Assembly: GCA_910574205.1 (NCBI GenBank)
Contig: CAJSYJ010000004.1
Span: forward strand, 310,001 to 374,000
Source of the DNA: Bacteroidales bacterium
Lineage (GTDB): Bacteria; Bacteroidota; Bacteroidia; Bacteroidales; Rikenellaceae
Direction of reading: 5' to 3'
DNA: 64,000 nucleotides
The notes under the pieces are model-generated. The model saw only the letters and a program-made list of their open reading frames with translations. It searched no databases and had not been told where the DNA came from. Below, piece after piece: positions 45,769 to 54,981 of the stretch (positions are counted from its first letter, which is position 1; each line of letters starts with the position of its first letter). Made by a program: the position numbers and the translations under genes.

Positions 45769-46113
45769 CGTGCGCGCGTCGAGATATCCGGCGGGGTAGG
45801 GCATGCCCCAGTTTCCCATGCTGCCGTTGGTTATCGACAGGCGCCATATCGTGAATATCTCGTCGGGCAACAGTCTGCGAGGCGGCGGTATGCGGATCAC
45901 GACCGAAGACGAATCGCTTCGTATGCCGGCATGCTCATCTTCGATTCTCTCCCATTCGAGATATGGCGGATGCCACTCGATGATTGACATCGAGTCCGTC
46001 GTTTCGTAGCCGTTGTCCAAGAGTGTCGAGTCGCGGCGCTCGGGCATCTGTGCGGCCGCATGCAGCGTGAGGACTGTAAGGAGTATTCCCGATTTTGATC
46101 TGATCGATGTCAT
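45748..46113 (-). CDS. Small exported hypothetical protein (possibly truncated)
   Basis: A 121-residue protein from MTSIRSKSGILLTVLTLHAA, with a signal peptide, then PPYLEWERIEDEHAG and a WGMPYPAGYLDARTL ending. Its 3' end overlaps the YgiQ gene's 3' end by 21 bp (convergent). The mature part looks like an N-terminal domain of a larger envelope protein; a stop codon ends it early, so it may be a remnant. Low certainty. Confidence 0.45.
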   Translation of the reverse strand: MTSIRSKSGILLTVLTLHAAAQMPERRDSTLLDNGYETTDSMSIIEWHPPYLEWERIEDEHAGIRSDSSSVVIRIPPPRRLLPDEIFTIWRLSITNGSMGNWGMPYPAGYLDARTLSFPSP

Positions 46114-46222
46114 GGTTCGATGTTTTACCTTTCGGCGGCAACAAGCCTGCCATGTGCGGCATCGTATCGGACGAGTGCGGGCGGAATATTCGGTAACGGG
46201 AAGCTGAGGGGTAGTGAAGTGC

Positions 46223-46373
46223 AAAAAAAAATGAGGTCATCGGCGGTATTCGACGTTAAACGAGCACCGTTTTACGTCTTAGTAGCGAACCGTATTACAG
46301 AAATACCGTGCGCCACAACCTGCCGACATCCTCTCCAACCTAAAACTACTAACCTAAATGAACCTTAAAACTT
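46223..46373 (-). ncRNA. Candidate small RNA or long leader with terminator-like end
   Basis: A complete promoter (-33 TTTG, 20-nt spacer, TATCTTTG) lies at 46379-46410. Downstream on the minus strand, a hairpin GACGTAAAACG ... CGTTTAACGTC (46252-46278) precedes a run of nine T (46231-46223) about 20 nt later. This gives a discrete transcript of about 145 nt, well before the hypothetical gene at 46113. It may be an unrecognised RNA or an attenuator of that gene. Confidence 0.35.
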
Positions 46374-46378
46374 CGTTG

Positions 46379-46410
46379 CAAAGATAGGGGATTTCATGTT
46401 ACCGTGCAAA
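46379..46410 (-). promoter_or_regulatory. Complete Bacteroidetes promoter
   Basis: Minus strand: TTTG (about 46407-46410), 20-nt spacer, TATCTTTG (46379-46386). A textbook match, but 260 nt from the nearest gene start downstream. Confidence 0.7.
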
Positions 46411-46687
46411 TATTTTTATTAAAAAATCTCAATAAATTTGAAAAAGTTTTTAGATTAATCGCGTCTATCTGTGTAACACGCTGTGGTGTAGTGTTATATC
46501 AAAAGGGGGTTTTCGACGATGTTGGAATCCGCTAAATGTCTTAAAAGGTAAATAATCTGTCTTGTTTAGGAATTGCGGCGCGGGTGTGTTAAGGATCGTA
46601 ACCGGATTGCGGCCGCCGTAAGGTGTCGATATGGCTTATGACGGTCGGAAATAGCGCCGAATGTTTTGGCGCATCGGCTAAAATGAT
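46387..46687. other. AT-rich intergenic region
   Basis: Markedly AT-rich (especially 46410-46470) compared with the GC-rich surroundings. It carries the -33 part of the minus-strand promoter and the region upstream of the glycosyltransferase promoter. No gene seen. Confidence 0.6.
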
Positions 46688-46695
46688 TACATTTG
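46688..46695 (+). promoter_or_regulatory. -7 box for the glycosyltransferase operon
   Basis: TACATTTG, with TTTG 19 nt upstream. It excludes upstream in-frame starts for the glycosyltransferase. Confidence 0.65.
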
Positions 46696-46778
46696 TAGAT
46701 ACAAGCCGTCGCAGCGGTCGTCCTCTCTGCCGCCCTCTGCGCAGTGACGCCCTCTGCGACGGACAAATGATAGACGAT

Positions 46779-47948
46779 ATGAAGCACGAAAAACATACGA
46801 TCGGTTTCGATGCCAAGCGGGCAAATGCCAACCGCACGGGGCTGGGCAATTACAGCCGCTTCGTCATAGATGCGCTGGCCGAGGCGTGCGGCGACAGAGC
46901 ATATCTGAGGCTCTACATCCCCAAGCGCAAGGCCAATGCCGAGTTCGATGCGCTGACAGCGCGCGAGAATGTCGAATCGATGGTGCCGCGCGGCGGTATG
47001 TGGCAGCGGTTGTCGGCGCTGTGGCGCACGGTGCATGTGGCATCCGACGCCGCCTGCGACTCGGTGGCGCTCTTTCACGGTCTGAGCAACGAGCTGCCGC
47101 TGGGGCTGGCGCGAAGGTCGATACGCAGCGTGGTGACGATACACGACCTTATATTTCTGCGCTATCCGGCATACTACAAGTTCATCGACCGCAAGATTTA
47201 CGAATGGAAATTCCGCTCGGCATGCCGCCGCGCCGACCGCATCATAGCTGTCAGCGAGTGCACCAAGCGCGATATAGTGAAGTTCTTCGGCATCGATCCC
47301 GACAAGATCGACGTCGTGTATCAGGGCTGCGATACGATGTTCGCCGAGCCGGTCACGGAGGAGCATCGCCAAAAGGCCGCGGCGCGCTACGCCCTGCCCG
47401 AGCGATATATACTCAACGTGGGTACGTTGGAGGAGCGCAAGAATCTTATGGCTATCGTCGAGGCGCTGGCGCTGCTGCCGCAGCATATTCATCTGGTGGC
47501 CGTGGGACGTGCTACGCCGTATCTCGACCGCGTGCGCAGGCGCATGGCCGAGTTAGGCGTTACTGACCGCGTGCATCTGCTCCACGACGTGGCCTACCGC
47601 GATCTGCCGGCCGTATACGCCACAGCGGATGTCTTCGTCTACCCTTCGCGCTTCGAGGGCTTCGGCATACCGATAATCGAGGCTCAGAGCATAGGCGTAC
47701 CGGTTGTCGCCGCGACGGGCTCGTGCCTCGAAGAGGCCGGCGGCGATGCCGCTCTCTACGTCTCGCCCGATGACGTATGGGCGCTGGCCAATGCCGTCAA
47801 GGGCATCCTTGCGGACGTCGAGCTGCGGTGCAGCATGGTCGAGCGCGGCCGCGAACAGGTGCGCCGTTTCGACGCGCCCTGCATCGCACGCGATATAATG
47901 AAGTGTTACAAACATATTGGAATAGACCTTACCGATGAACTCCCGTAA
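46779..47948 (+). CDS. Glycosyltransferase family 1/4 (GT-B)
   Basis: A 389-residue GT-B glycosyltransferase starting MKHEKHTIGFDAKRANANRT. The C-terminal nucleotide-sugar site is seen as LNVGTLEERKN and PSRFEGFGIPIIEAQSIGVP (the E-x7-E motif). ATG at 46767 adds four residues; 46779 is preferred. It adds a sugar to an envelope glycan or lipid; the substrate is not readable. The GT2 gene overlaps its end by 14 bp. Confidence 0.9.
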   Translation: MKHEKHTIGFDAKRANANRTGLGNYSRFVIDALAEACGDRAYLRLYIPKRKANAEFDALTARENVESMVPRGGMWQRLSALWRTVHVASDAACDSVALFHGLSNELPLGLARRSIRSVVTIHDLIFLRYPAYYKFIDRKIYEWKFRSACRRADRIIAVSECTKRDIVKFFGIDPDKIDVVYQGCDTMFAEPVTEEHRQKAAARYALPERYILNVGTLEERKNLMAIVEALALLPQHIHLVAVGRATPYLDRVRRRMAELGVTDRVHLLHDVAYRDLPAVYATADVFVYPSRFEGFGIPIIEAQSIGVPVVAATGSCLEEAGGDAALYVSPDDVWALANAVKGILADVELRCSMVERGREQVRRFDAPCIARDIMKCYKHIGIDLTDELP

Positions 47949-48744
47949 ACGCGATTTCAGCGTCGCACTGCTCATAACGACATACAACCGCCCCGATGCG
48001 CTGCATCTGGTGCTGAGTGCCGTAGCCGCCGGCACGGTCATGCCCGACGAGGTGCTCGTGGCCGACGACGGGTCGGACGACCGCACGCGAACGATGTTGG
48101 AGTCCTTCGGCCGCACGGCGCCCTTTACGCTCAGACATATCTGGCATGAGGATGACGGCTTCCGCGTCGGCGTGATCCGCAACAAGGCAATCGCCGCCGC
48201 CGAGAGCGACTATATCATACAGATCGACGGCGACATGCTGCCGCACCGCCGCTTCGTCGAAGACCACCTGCGGCTGGCGCGCCGCGGATACTTCATCGCC
48301 GGCGGCCGCATCCTGACCGATGAAGCCCTCACGCGACGTATGATCGAGCGCGGCGACATACGCGTTACGATGTGGCGCCGCGGGTTGGGCAACCGTCTAA
48401 ACGCCCTGCGCCTGCCGTGTCTCTCGCCGCTATTCTACGGGGTGCACCCCGACAGTTTCTCGGTGCGCAGCTGCAATCTGGCCGTGTGGCGCGAGGATAT
48501 GCTGCGCGTCAACGGCTATAACGAAGATATCGTGGGCTGGGGGCGCGAAGACAGCGAGCTGGCTCTCAGACTGATGAACTCGGGAGTGAAGAAGCGTGCC
48601 GCCAAGCTCGCGGCGCTGGCCTACCACCTTTGGCACAGAGAGGCGTCGCGCGCGTCGCTCTCGCGCAACGACACGATCCTCGACGAGGTAACGCGCCGCC
48701 GCTGCGTGCGTTGCGACAACGGGATATCCAGTCATCTGCGTTAG
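47935..48744 (+). CDS. Glycosyltransferase family 2 with galactosyltransferase-like C-terminus
   Basis: A 269-residue GT-A enzyme. LLITTYNRPDALHLVLSA and VADDGSDDRT are the N-terminal nucleotide-binding part, QIDGDMLPH the DxD motif, and GYNEDIVGWGREDSELALRL the C-terminal Glyco_transf_7C-type segment. Both glycosyltransferases are cotranscribed and likely act on the same glycan. Confidence 0.9.
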   Translation: MNSRKRDFSVALLITTYNRPDALHLVLSAVAAGTVMPDEVLVADDGSDDRTRTMLESFGRTAPFTLRHIWHEDDGFRVGVIRNKAIAAAESDYIIQIDGDMLPHRRFVEDHLRLARRGYFIAGGRILTDEALTRRMIERGDIRVTMWRRGLGNRLNALRLPCLSPLFYGVHPDSFSVRSCNLAVWREDMLRVNGYNEDIVGWGREDSELALRLMNSGVKKRAAKLAALAYHLWHREASRASLSRNDTILDEVTRRRCVRCDNGISSHLR

Positions 48745-48796
48745 CGCGGCGGCTGCCGGAGCCCGCCGTCGATGCGCCCGGCCGCACAGCTGCCGC

Positions 48797-48826
48797 CGCC
48801 GCACGCCCCTTGCGGCGTGCGGCGCC
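48797..48826 (+). terminator. GC-rich hairpin after the glycosyltransferase pair
   Basis: GCCGCACGCC pairs with GGCGTGCGGC around CCTTGC. No strong T-run follows, so termination is less certain. Confidence 0.5.
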
Positions 48827-48951
48827 GCTTTGTCTTCCCCTCCCCGATTTCCGATTTAGGCAACACTCCCGGCTGCCGCCGCCGTCGCCGCGCCTGCGGG
48901 GCAAATGACGATTTTTCCTTTTTTTATTATGTGTATTTCAGCTAAAAATCG

Positions 48952-48959
48952 TATCTTTG
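48952..48959 (+). promoter_or_regulatory. -7 box for the etf operon
   Basis: TATCTTTG, 68 nt before the etfB ATG. An AT-rich leader follows. Confidence 0.65.
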
Positions 48960-49027
48960 AGGGTTCCTATACGTTGTTTAAGGTAGGTTACGACAGGTAG
49001 CAACATAAAGATTTTATATATCAGGAA

Positions 49028-49903
49028 ATGGAAAAAGTAACGAAAATCGTAGTCTTGGCCAAGCAGGTGCCCGACACGCGCAACGTGGGCAAGGATGCCA
49101 TGACTCCGGAGGGTACGGTCAACCGTGCCGCTCTTGCCGCTATCTTCAATCCCGAAGATCTCAACGCACTCGAAATGGCTCTCCAAATGAAGGACCGCAT
49201 CGAGGGCGCTACGGTACATGTGCTGACTATGGGCCCGCAGCGTGCCGCCGACATCATCCGCGAGGCTATGTTCCGCGGTGCCGACGGCGGTTATCTGCTC
49301 TCGGGCAGGGAGTTCGCCGGCTCGGATACGCTGGCCACGTCGTATGCTCTGTCGTGCGCACTGCGCAAGATCGAGCCTGACATCATCGTCGCAGGCCGTC
49401 AGGCTATCGACGGCGATACGGCGCAGGTGGGTCCGCAGGTGGCCGAGAAGCTCGGACTGCCGCAGATCACATACGCCGAGCAGCTGGTATCGATCGATGC
49501 CGGACAGATCGTCGTCAAGCGCCGTTTGGAGCGCGGCACCGAGGTCGTCTCGTCGCCGCTGCCCGCCGTCATTACCGTCAACTCGTCGGCCGGCGAGTGC
49601 CGCCCCCGCAATGCCAAGCGCGTGATGAAGTTCAAGTATGCGCTGGCAGGCTCGGAGCTGGCCGCAGCCGCCGAGGATACACGCGCATTCGTCGAGGCGC
49701 GCGAATACTTGCAGATCGTCGAGTTCGCCGCAGCCGATGTCGATCCCGATCCCGCACAGCTGGGTCTGTCGGGTTCGCCCACCAAGGTCAAGAAGATCGA
49801 GAACGTCGTGTTCCAGGCCAAGGAGGCCAAGTGCTATACGGCTGCCGATGCCGATATCGAATCGTTGATGGTTGAACTCATTTCGAGCCACACGCTCGGA
49901 TAA
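49028..49903 (+). CDS. etfB: Electron transfer flavoprotein beta subunit (FixA/EtfB)
   Basis: A 291-residue EtfB that pairs with EtfA to carry electrons from acyl-CoA dehydrogenase. The N-terminus VVLAKQVPDTRN, the GRQAIDGDTAQVGPQVAE segment and the EtfB core RRLERGTEVV are typical; AMP/FAD-binding residues follow. A larger length than housekeeping EtfB (about 250) is common in bifurcating types; whether it bifurcates cannot be seen. It is 21 bp upstream of etfA. Confidence 0.93.
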   Translation: MEKVTKIVVLAKQVPDTRNVGKDAMTPEGTVNRAALAAIFNPEDLNALEMALQMKDRIEGATVHVLTMGPQRAADIIREAMFRGADGGYLLSGREFAGSDTLATSYALSCALRKIEPDIIVAGRQAIDGDTAQVGPQVAEKLGLPQITYAEQLVSIDAGQIVVKRRLERGTEVVSSPLPAVITVNSSAGECRPRNAKRVMKFKYALAGSELAAAAEDTRAFVEAREYLQIVEFAAADVDPDPAQLGLSGSPTKVKKIENVVFQAKEAKCYTAADADIESLMVELISSHTLG

Positions 49904-49924
49904 AACATATTTGGAGGATAAGAT

Positions 49925-50944
49925 ATGAATAACGTATTTGTATATATCGAAGTCGAGGAGCAGACTATCGCCGACGTGAGTCTGGAACTGCTGACCAAGG
50001 GACGCGAGCTGGCCTCGACGCTCGGCGTCAAACTCGAAGCCGTGCTCTTCGGCCATAACGTCCGTTCGCTGGCTCCCGAGCTGGCCGCATACGGCGCCGA
50101 TACGGTGTGGGTGGCCGACGACGAGATCTTCGCGCCGTTCCGCACGCTGCCCCACACGGCCGCACTGGTAGGCCTTATCGAGCAGCAGAAGCCGCAGATC
50201 GTCCTCTTCGGCGCTACGCCCGTGGGACGCGACTTCGCTCCGCGCGTGTCGTCGGCTCTGCACAGCGGTCTTACGGCCGACTGCACCGAGCTGGTCATCG
50301 GCGACCACAAGGATGCCAAGAGCGGCCGCGAGTACACCGATCTGCTGTACCAGATCCGTCCGGCCTTCGGCGGCAACATCATAGCCACGATCGTCAACCC
50401 CGACCACCGTCCCCAAATGGCGACCGTCCGCGAGGGCGTGATGCGCAAGGAGCCGCAGGCCACACCCGCCGCAGGCGAGGTGCGCGAGTTCGACTGGCGC
50501 CCTATGGTCAAGGATACCGATCTTGCCGTGCGCATCGTCGAGCGTTATATCGAGGAGCGCAAGATCGACATCAAGGGCGCTTCGATCATCGTTGCCGGCG
50601 GTTACGGCCTCGGTTCGAAGGAGAATTTCCGTCTGGTGCACGAGCTGGCCGACGTGCTGGGTGCCGAGGTGGGTGCCTCGCGCGCCGCTGTCGATGCCGG
50701 CTTTACCGAGCACGAGCGTCAGATAGGCCAGACCGGCGTCACTGTGCGTCCCAAGCTCTACATAGCTTGCGGCATATCGGGTCAGATACAGCATACGGCA
50801 GGTATGGACGGCTCGGCGATGATCGTATCGATCAACACCGACCCCGCCGCACCGATCTGCAAGATCGCCGACTATGCCATAACGGGCGACGTCAACGAGG
50901 TTATTCCCAAGATGATTAAGTATTACAAGCAAAATTCGAAGTAA
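49925..50944 (+). CDS. etfA: Electron transfer flavoprotein alpha subunit (FixB/EtfA)
   Basis: A 339-residue EtfA. The C-terminal FAD-binding signature is seen in GGYGLGSKENFRLVHELADV, GASRAAVDAGF and LYIACGISGQIQHTAGM. It accepts electrons with EtfB. Stop and next start overlap by one base (TAATG), so expression is tightly coupled to the dehydrogenase. Confidence 0.94.
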   Translation: MNNVFVYIEVEEQTIADVSLELLTKGRELASTLGVKLEAVLFGHNVRSLAPELAAYGADTVWVADDEIFAPFRTLPHTAALVGLIEQQKPQIVLFGATPVGRDFAPRVSSALHSGLTADCTELVIGDHKDAKSGREYTDLLYQIRPAFGGNIIATIVNPDHRPQMATVREGVMRKEPQATPAAGEVREFDWRPMVKDTDLAVRIVERYIEERKIDIKGASIIVAGGYGLGSKENFRLVHELADVLGAEVGASRAAVDAGFTEHERQIGQTGVTVRPKLYIACGISGQIQHTAGMDGSAMIVSINTDPAAPICKIADYAITGDVNEVIPKMIKYYKQNSK

Positions 50945-52653
50945 TGGCAAACTTTTTTTCAGATAACAAGGATTTACAGTATCATCTTTCGCATCCGCTG
51001 ATGCGCAAGATCATCGAGCTCAAAGAGCGTAACTTCGCCGATGCCGCCGTCTACGACTACGCTCCGCAGAATGCGGAGGATGCTCTGGACTCGTACCGCC
51101 GCGTGCTCGACATCGTGGGCGAGGTCTGCGGCGAGGTCATCGCGGCCAATGCCGAGGAGGTCGACCACGAGGGTCCGCGCGTCGAGAACGACCATGTGGT
51201 CTATGCCGCGGGTACCGAGCGCAACATCGAGGCGTTGAAGGCCGCCGGTCTGAGCGGCATGACGCTGCCGCGCAAGTACGACGGTCTGAACATGCCCGTT
51301 ACGTGCTTTGCGATGGCCAACGAAATGGTCGCACGCGCCGATGCCGGCTTCGAGAACATCTGGGGCTTGCAGGACTGCGCCGAGACTCTGAACGAGTTCG
51401 CCGACGAGGAGATCAAGCAGAAGTTCCTGCCGTGGGTATCGGCCGGCGCTACATGCGCCATGGACCTGACCGAGCCCGATGCGGGTTCGGATCTGGGTGC
51501 CGTCATGCTCAAAGCCACCTACGACGAGTCTGCCGGCCTATGGCGTCTCAATGGCGTCAAGCGCTTCATTACCAACGGCGACGGCGAGGTGTCGCTCGTG
51601 CTCGCCCGCTCTGAGGAGGGTACGTCGGATGCCCGCGGTCTGTCGATGTTCGTATACGACAAGCGCGACGGGGGAGTGAAGGTGCGCCGCATCGAGAACA
51701 AGCTCGGTATCAAGGGCTCGCCCACCTGCGAGCTGGTCTTTACCGACGCCCCCGCACTTCTTGTCGGCGACCGCAAAATGGGACTTATCAAATACGTCAT
51801 GTCGCTCATGAACGCCGCACGTCTGGGTATCGCCGCACAGTCTACGGGTCTTTGCGAGGCAGCCTACCGCGAGGCGTTGAAGTATGCCGCCGAGCGCGAG
51901 CAGTTCGGCAAGCCGATCATCCGCTTCGCCGCCGTGTCGGAGATGCTCTCCAACATGGAGGCCAAGACGCTGGCTGCACGAGCGCTGCTCTACGAGACGG
52001 CGCGCTTCGTAGATATCTACAAGCAGTACAACCACATCTCGCACGAGCGTTCGTTGGAGTCCGACGAGCGTGCCGAGATGAAGTTCTACAACCGCCTTGC
52101 CGACGGCTTCACGCCGCTGGCCAAGATGTTCGCTTCGGAGTATGCCAATCAGGTGGCTTTCGATTCGATACAGATACACGGCGGCTCGGGCTTCATGAAG
52201 GACTACGCCTGCGAGCGTCTCTACCGCGATGCCCGCATCATGAACATATACGAGGGTACTACTCAGTTGCAGGTCGTGGCAGCTATCAACCACGTTACCA
52301 AGGGCACCTATCACGAGCAGATGCTCCGCTACGAGCAGGCTCTTTCGGGCGAGTGCGTGGCCGATATCGCGGCACGCCTGTCGGCTCTGCGCGGTACCTT
52401 CGAGCGTGCTGCCGACAAGGTCGAGAGCCTCGACAAGCAGACGCCCGGATTCAAGGATTTCCACGCACGCCGTCTGGTCGAGATCGCGGGTTATATCATC
52501 ATGACCCATATTCTCGCGCGTCAGGCCGCCGAGTGCGAGGAGTATCTCCGTCCCGCCCGTATCTTCTGCAAGTATGCTTCCGCCAAGATCGCCGAGGCGG
52601 CAGCCTACATCGAGGAGTCGACGGTAGCGGATGTTGAGACTTTCAAGAAATAA
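50944..52653 (+). CDS. Acyl-CoA dehydrogenase family protein
   Basis: A 569-residue flavin dehydrogenase, longer than a short-chain enzyme (about 380) because of an N-terminal extension and a C-terminal helical domain of about 150 residues. AMDLTEPDAGSDLGAVM, FITNGDGEVSLVLARS and DSIQIHGGSGFMKDYACERL are family motifs; the last continues RDARIMNIYEGTTQLQ. It oxidises acyl-CoA and passes electrons to Etf. Substrate chain length is unknown. Confidence 0.92.
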   Translation: MANFFSDNKDLQYHLSHPLMRKIIELKERNFADAAVYDYAPQNAEDALDSYRRVLDIVGEVCGEVIAANAEEVDHEGPRVENDHVVYAAGTERNIEALKAAGLSGMTLPRKYDGLNMPVTCFAMANEMVARADAGFENIWGLQDCAETLNEFADEEIKQKFLPWVSAGATCAMDLTEPDAGSDLGAVMLKATYDESAGLWRLNGVKRFITNGDGEVSLVLARSEEGTSDARGLSMFVYDKRDGGVKVRRIENKLGIKGSPTCELVFTDAPALLVGDRKMGLIKYVMSLMNAARLGIAAQSTGLCEAAYREALKYAAEREQFGKPIIRFAAVSEMLSNMEAKTLAARALLYETARFVDIYKQYNHISHERSLESDERAEMKFYNRLADGFTPLAKMFASEYANQVAFDSIQIHGGSGFMKDYACERLYRDARIMNIYEGTTQLQVVAAINHVTKGTYHEQMLRYEQALSGECVADIAARLSALRGTFERAADKVESLDKQTPGFKDFHARRLVEIAGYIIMTHILARQAAECEEYLRPARIFCKYASAKIAEAAAYIEESTVADVETFKK

Positions 52654-52654
52654 T

Positions 52655-52775
52655 TTTTTGTGAAAAGACGCTATTAGCGTTACCTCAATCATCGGGGCAA
52701 ACGGGACGTACGCCAAGTACTACCCGTCTGCCCCGATTTCATGTCGGCGCCGTTGCCGGCGCCTTTCGACGAGAA
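52655..52775. repeat. 121-bp MITE-like element (copy A)
   Basis: Begins TTTTTGTGAAAAGACGC and ends GCGCCTTTCGACGAGAA, about inverted-repeat ends, with a hairpin (52691-52737) whose loop is GGGACGTACGCCAAGTACTA. Immediately follows the acyl-CoA dehydrogenase stop and may serve as its terminator. Copies B, C and a truncated D lie at 54982-55316. Confidence 0.75.
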
Positions 52776-52879
52776 TATGGTAGCAGCTCGTGGTCGGTTT
52801 TTCGCGTGCGTTGGCACCGTCGGATGAATGGGCGGAACGCAGCCCGGTGAGAAGCCCGTATAATGCCGTGCGTAATAAA

Positions 52880-52914
52880 AACTCCCTCCCCGAAAATTCA
52901 GGGGAGGGAGTTTC
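52880..52914. terminator. Terminator between the dehydrogenase and lemA genes
   Basis: AACTCCCTCCCC pairs with GGGGAGGGAGTT; T or A tracts flank each side, so it can act on both strands. Confidence 0.7.
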
Positions 52915-53001
52915 GTATGACGGCGCAGGCTATGGCTGCCGCGGCCGATCGCATATATCCGTCGGGCGACCGGTATGCGCCCCGACATAGTCTATATCGG
53001 A

Positions 53002-53586
53002 CTAAAATTCTACCGTCGGGGCGTTCTGCGAGCCTTCGTTGGCCTCGAACAGCGGCTTGCGGTCGAAGCCGAACATGCCGGCCAGAATGTTGGTCGGGAA
53101 GCGGCGGATAGAGCGGTTGTACTCCATGGCGGCCGTGTTGTAGTTCTGTCGCGCGACGCCTATGCGGTTCTCGGTGCCTTCGATTTGAGACTGAAATTCC
53201 AGGAAATTCTGGTTGGCTTTAAGGTCGGGGTAGCTCTCTGCGACGGCGATCAGACGTCCCAGTGCCGAGCCCACCTCGGCCTGTGCGCGCTGGTATTCGG
53301 CCAGTGTCTCGGGCGTCAGGTCGGCTACGTCGAGATTGATCGATGTGGCGCGCGTGCGGGCATCGGTAACCTCCGCGAGCGTGGCGCGCTCGTGCTGGGC
53401 GTAGCCCTTGACCGTGTTGACCAGGTTGGGGATCAGATCGGCGCGGCGCTGATACTGCGCCTCGACGTTAGACCACGCCGTGGCCACGCCCTCCTGCTTG
53501 TTTACGAGTCCGTTATAGGACGATATGCCCCATATTACCACTACTGCCACAATGGCCAGTACGATCCATAAAGTTTTGTTTTTCAT
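53002..53586 (-). CDS. lemA: LemA family protein
   Basis: A 194-residue protein with one N-terminal membrane helix (MKNKTLWIVLAIVAVVVIWG) and the LemA core: YNGLVNKQEGVATAWSNVEA and RRADLIPNLVNTVKGYAQHE. The rest is helical. It sits 404 bp from the TPM-domain gene that often accompanies lemA, in the same orientation. Function remains unknown. Confidence 0.92.
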   Translation of the reverse strand: MKNKTLWIVLAIVAVVVIWGISSYNGLVNKQEGVATAWSNVEAQYQRRADLIPNLVNTVKGYAQHERATLAEVTDARTRATSINLDVADLTPETLAEYQRAQAEVGSALGRLIAVAESYPDLKANQNFLEFQSQIEGTENRIGVARQNYNTAAMEYNRSIRRFPTNILAGMFGFDRKPLFEANEGSQNAPTVEF

Positions 53587-53990
53587 ACTATTGAATTTTA
53601 ATATTGTTTTCGGCCGGCTTGACCGGCATCCAAGAGGCCTTAAACGCCCCGTGTAATATAAGCAGTATAATCATGCTTAGGGCTTGTATCGCCCCATGCG
53701 AAAATATCTCCGTAGTCCGGCGTCGACGAAACTACTGCATCGCACGTCGCTCGCTCGACGCTCAGACCATGATCCTCCCCTTTCGCAGCCATTGGCAGGG
53801 GTGTAAGGCTGATCGTTATTTTCCGACTCTTCGCACTACATCATTTCGCAGCGGCAAGCACCGTAGCACGATCGAAGGCGAATATACCGCCGCTAAATCC
53901 TCGTCTTCGGTCTGTCGACAGCTTTTTCATAGCAGGTTCGGTATTGGTCTGGCAAATTATGTTTGTCGGATATTCCGACTCTTCGGTCGC
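53587..53990. other. Gap between the TPM-domain and lemA genes
   Basis: 404 bp without a convincing gene, promoter or strong hairpin. An open + strand frame here has no family features and overlaps the TPM gene end. Confidence 0.5.
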
Positions 53991-54920
53991 CTACCACCGT
54001 GAGCCGGCACCGCCTCCGCCGAATCCGCCGCCGCCGAATCCTCCGCCGATGCCTCCTGAGCGACCGCCGCCGAAACCGCCCATGCCGCCGAGCCACCACA
54101 GCCCGCCGCCCATGCCGCCTCCGCCTCCGCGGTCGTTGCGCGAGCGCCGCTTCTCGACATGGCCGCAGTTGGAACATACGTATGTCTTCTCGTGCGCCGT
54201 ATAAGTGCGTGTGCGTTCGATGATCGCATCCGACTTGAACTTCAACGTGTGTCGTTTGCATACCGGGCACTTCGAGCGTCTGTACTCCGATATTATTGCC
54301 ATGACCACCGGCAGCAGAACCAATATCAGCACGATCAGAATCGGCAGCCACAACGGTGCGTCATCCCTCTCGAAGTCGTCCGTGCCGCCCAGATCCAGCT
54401 CGCTGCCCGTTAGCCTCTTGTCGACGGCCTCCATGCCAGCGACCATGCCCGCCGAGTAGTCTCCCTCGCGGAAATATGGCAGCATATATTTGGTCTGTAT
54501 GCGTTTGCATATCGCATCAGGCAGCACGCCTTCCAGACCGTAGCCCGTCATGAACCGTATCTCACGCCTCTCCTTGACAAGCAGTATGCCCAACCCGTTG
54601 TCCGCCTCCTTGCGGCCTACGCCCCATGACGAAAACAACTTGTATCCGAAGTCGAACATGTCGTCCGAGGCGATTCTATCCACCGCCACGACGGCTACCT
54701 GCGCTATGTTTCTGTGTCTTAGCTGGTAGCATATCGAATCTATTCGCGCTACCGCCTGCGGCGTCAGTATCCCGTCGGGGTTGGACACGAACTTGGTTCT
54801 GTCCGCCCTCTGCACATTAGGTATCTCGTCGACCCTGTATCCTCTTCTCGGTGCCCCCTCCGCCGATCCTATCATCCAGCAGGCCAGTACTCCGATCAAT
54901 ATGGTCGTTAATCTTTTCAT
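53991..54920 (-). CDS. TPM-domain (YgcG-like) membrane protein
   Basis: A 309-residue protein with signal peptide (MKRLTTILIGVLACWMIGSA), TPM domain (PDGILTPQAVARIDSICYQL, DDMFDFGYKLFSSWGVGRKE, LGILLVKERREIRFMTGYGL), one membrane helix (about residues 195-215), a four-cysteine zinc-ribbon-like segment (CPVCKRHTLKF, CSNCGH) and a Gly-rich tail ending GGGGAGSRW. Start at 54920; an upstream TTG is inside the promoter. The partner LemA is downstream. Confidence 0.88.
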   Translation of the reverse strand: MKRLTTILIGVLACWMIGSAEGAPRRGYRVDEIPNVQRADRTKFVSNPDGILTPQAVARIDSICYQLRHRNIAQVAVVAVDRIASDDMFDFGYKLFSSWGVGRKEADNGLGILLVKERREIRFMTGYGLEGVLPDAICKRIQTKYMLPYFREGDYSAGMVAGMEAVDKRLTGSELDLGGTDDFERDDAPLWLPILIVLILVLLPVVMAIISEYRRSKCPVCKRHTLKFKSDAIIERTRTYTAHEKTYVCSNCGHVEKRRSRNDRGGGGGMGGGLWWLGGMGGFGGGRSGGIGGGFGGGGFGGGGAGSRW

Positions 54921-54926
54921 ATTGCC

Positions 54927-54934
54927 CAAAGTTA
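54927..54934 (-). promoter_or_regulatory. -7 box for the TPM-domain gene
   Basis: TAACTTTG on the minus strand, only 6 nt from the ATG at 54920, so the mRNA should have a very short or no leader. Confidence 0.65.
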
Positions 54935-54981
54935 AATATAATTTTTAGACTATTGATTTGTTTAGTGGCAAAAACCTTTCC

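Noticed and set aside
53604..54002. 132-residue + strand frame between lemA and the TPM gene
   Set aside because: Overlaps the TPM gene end on the opposite strand; Cys/Arg-rich with no signal or family.
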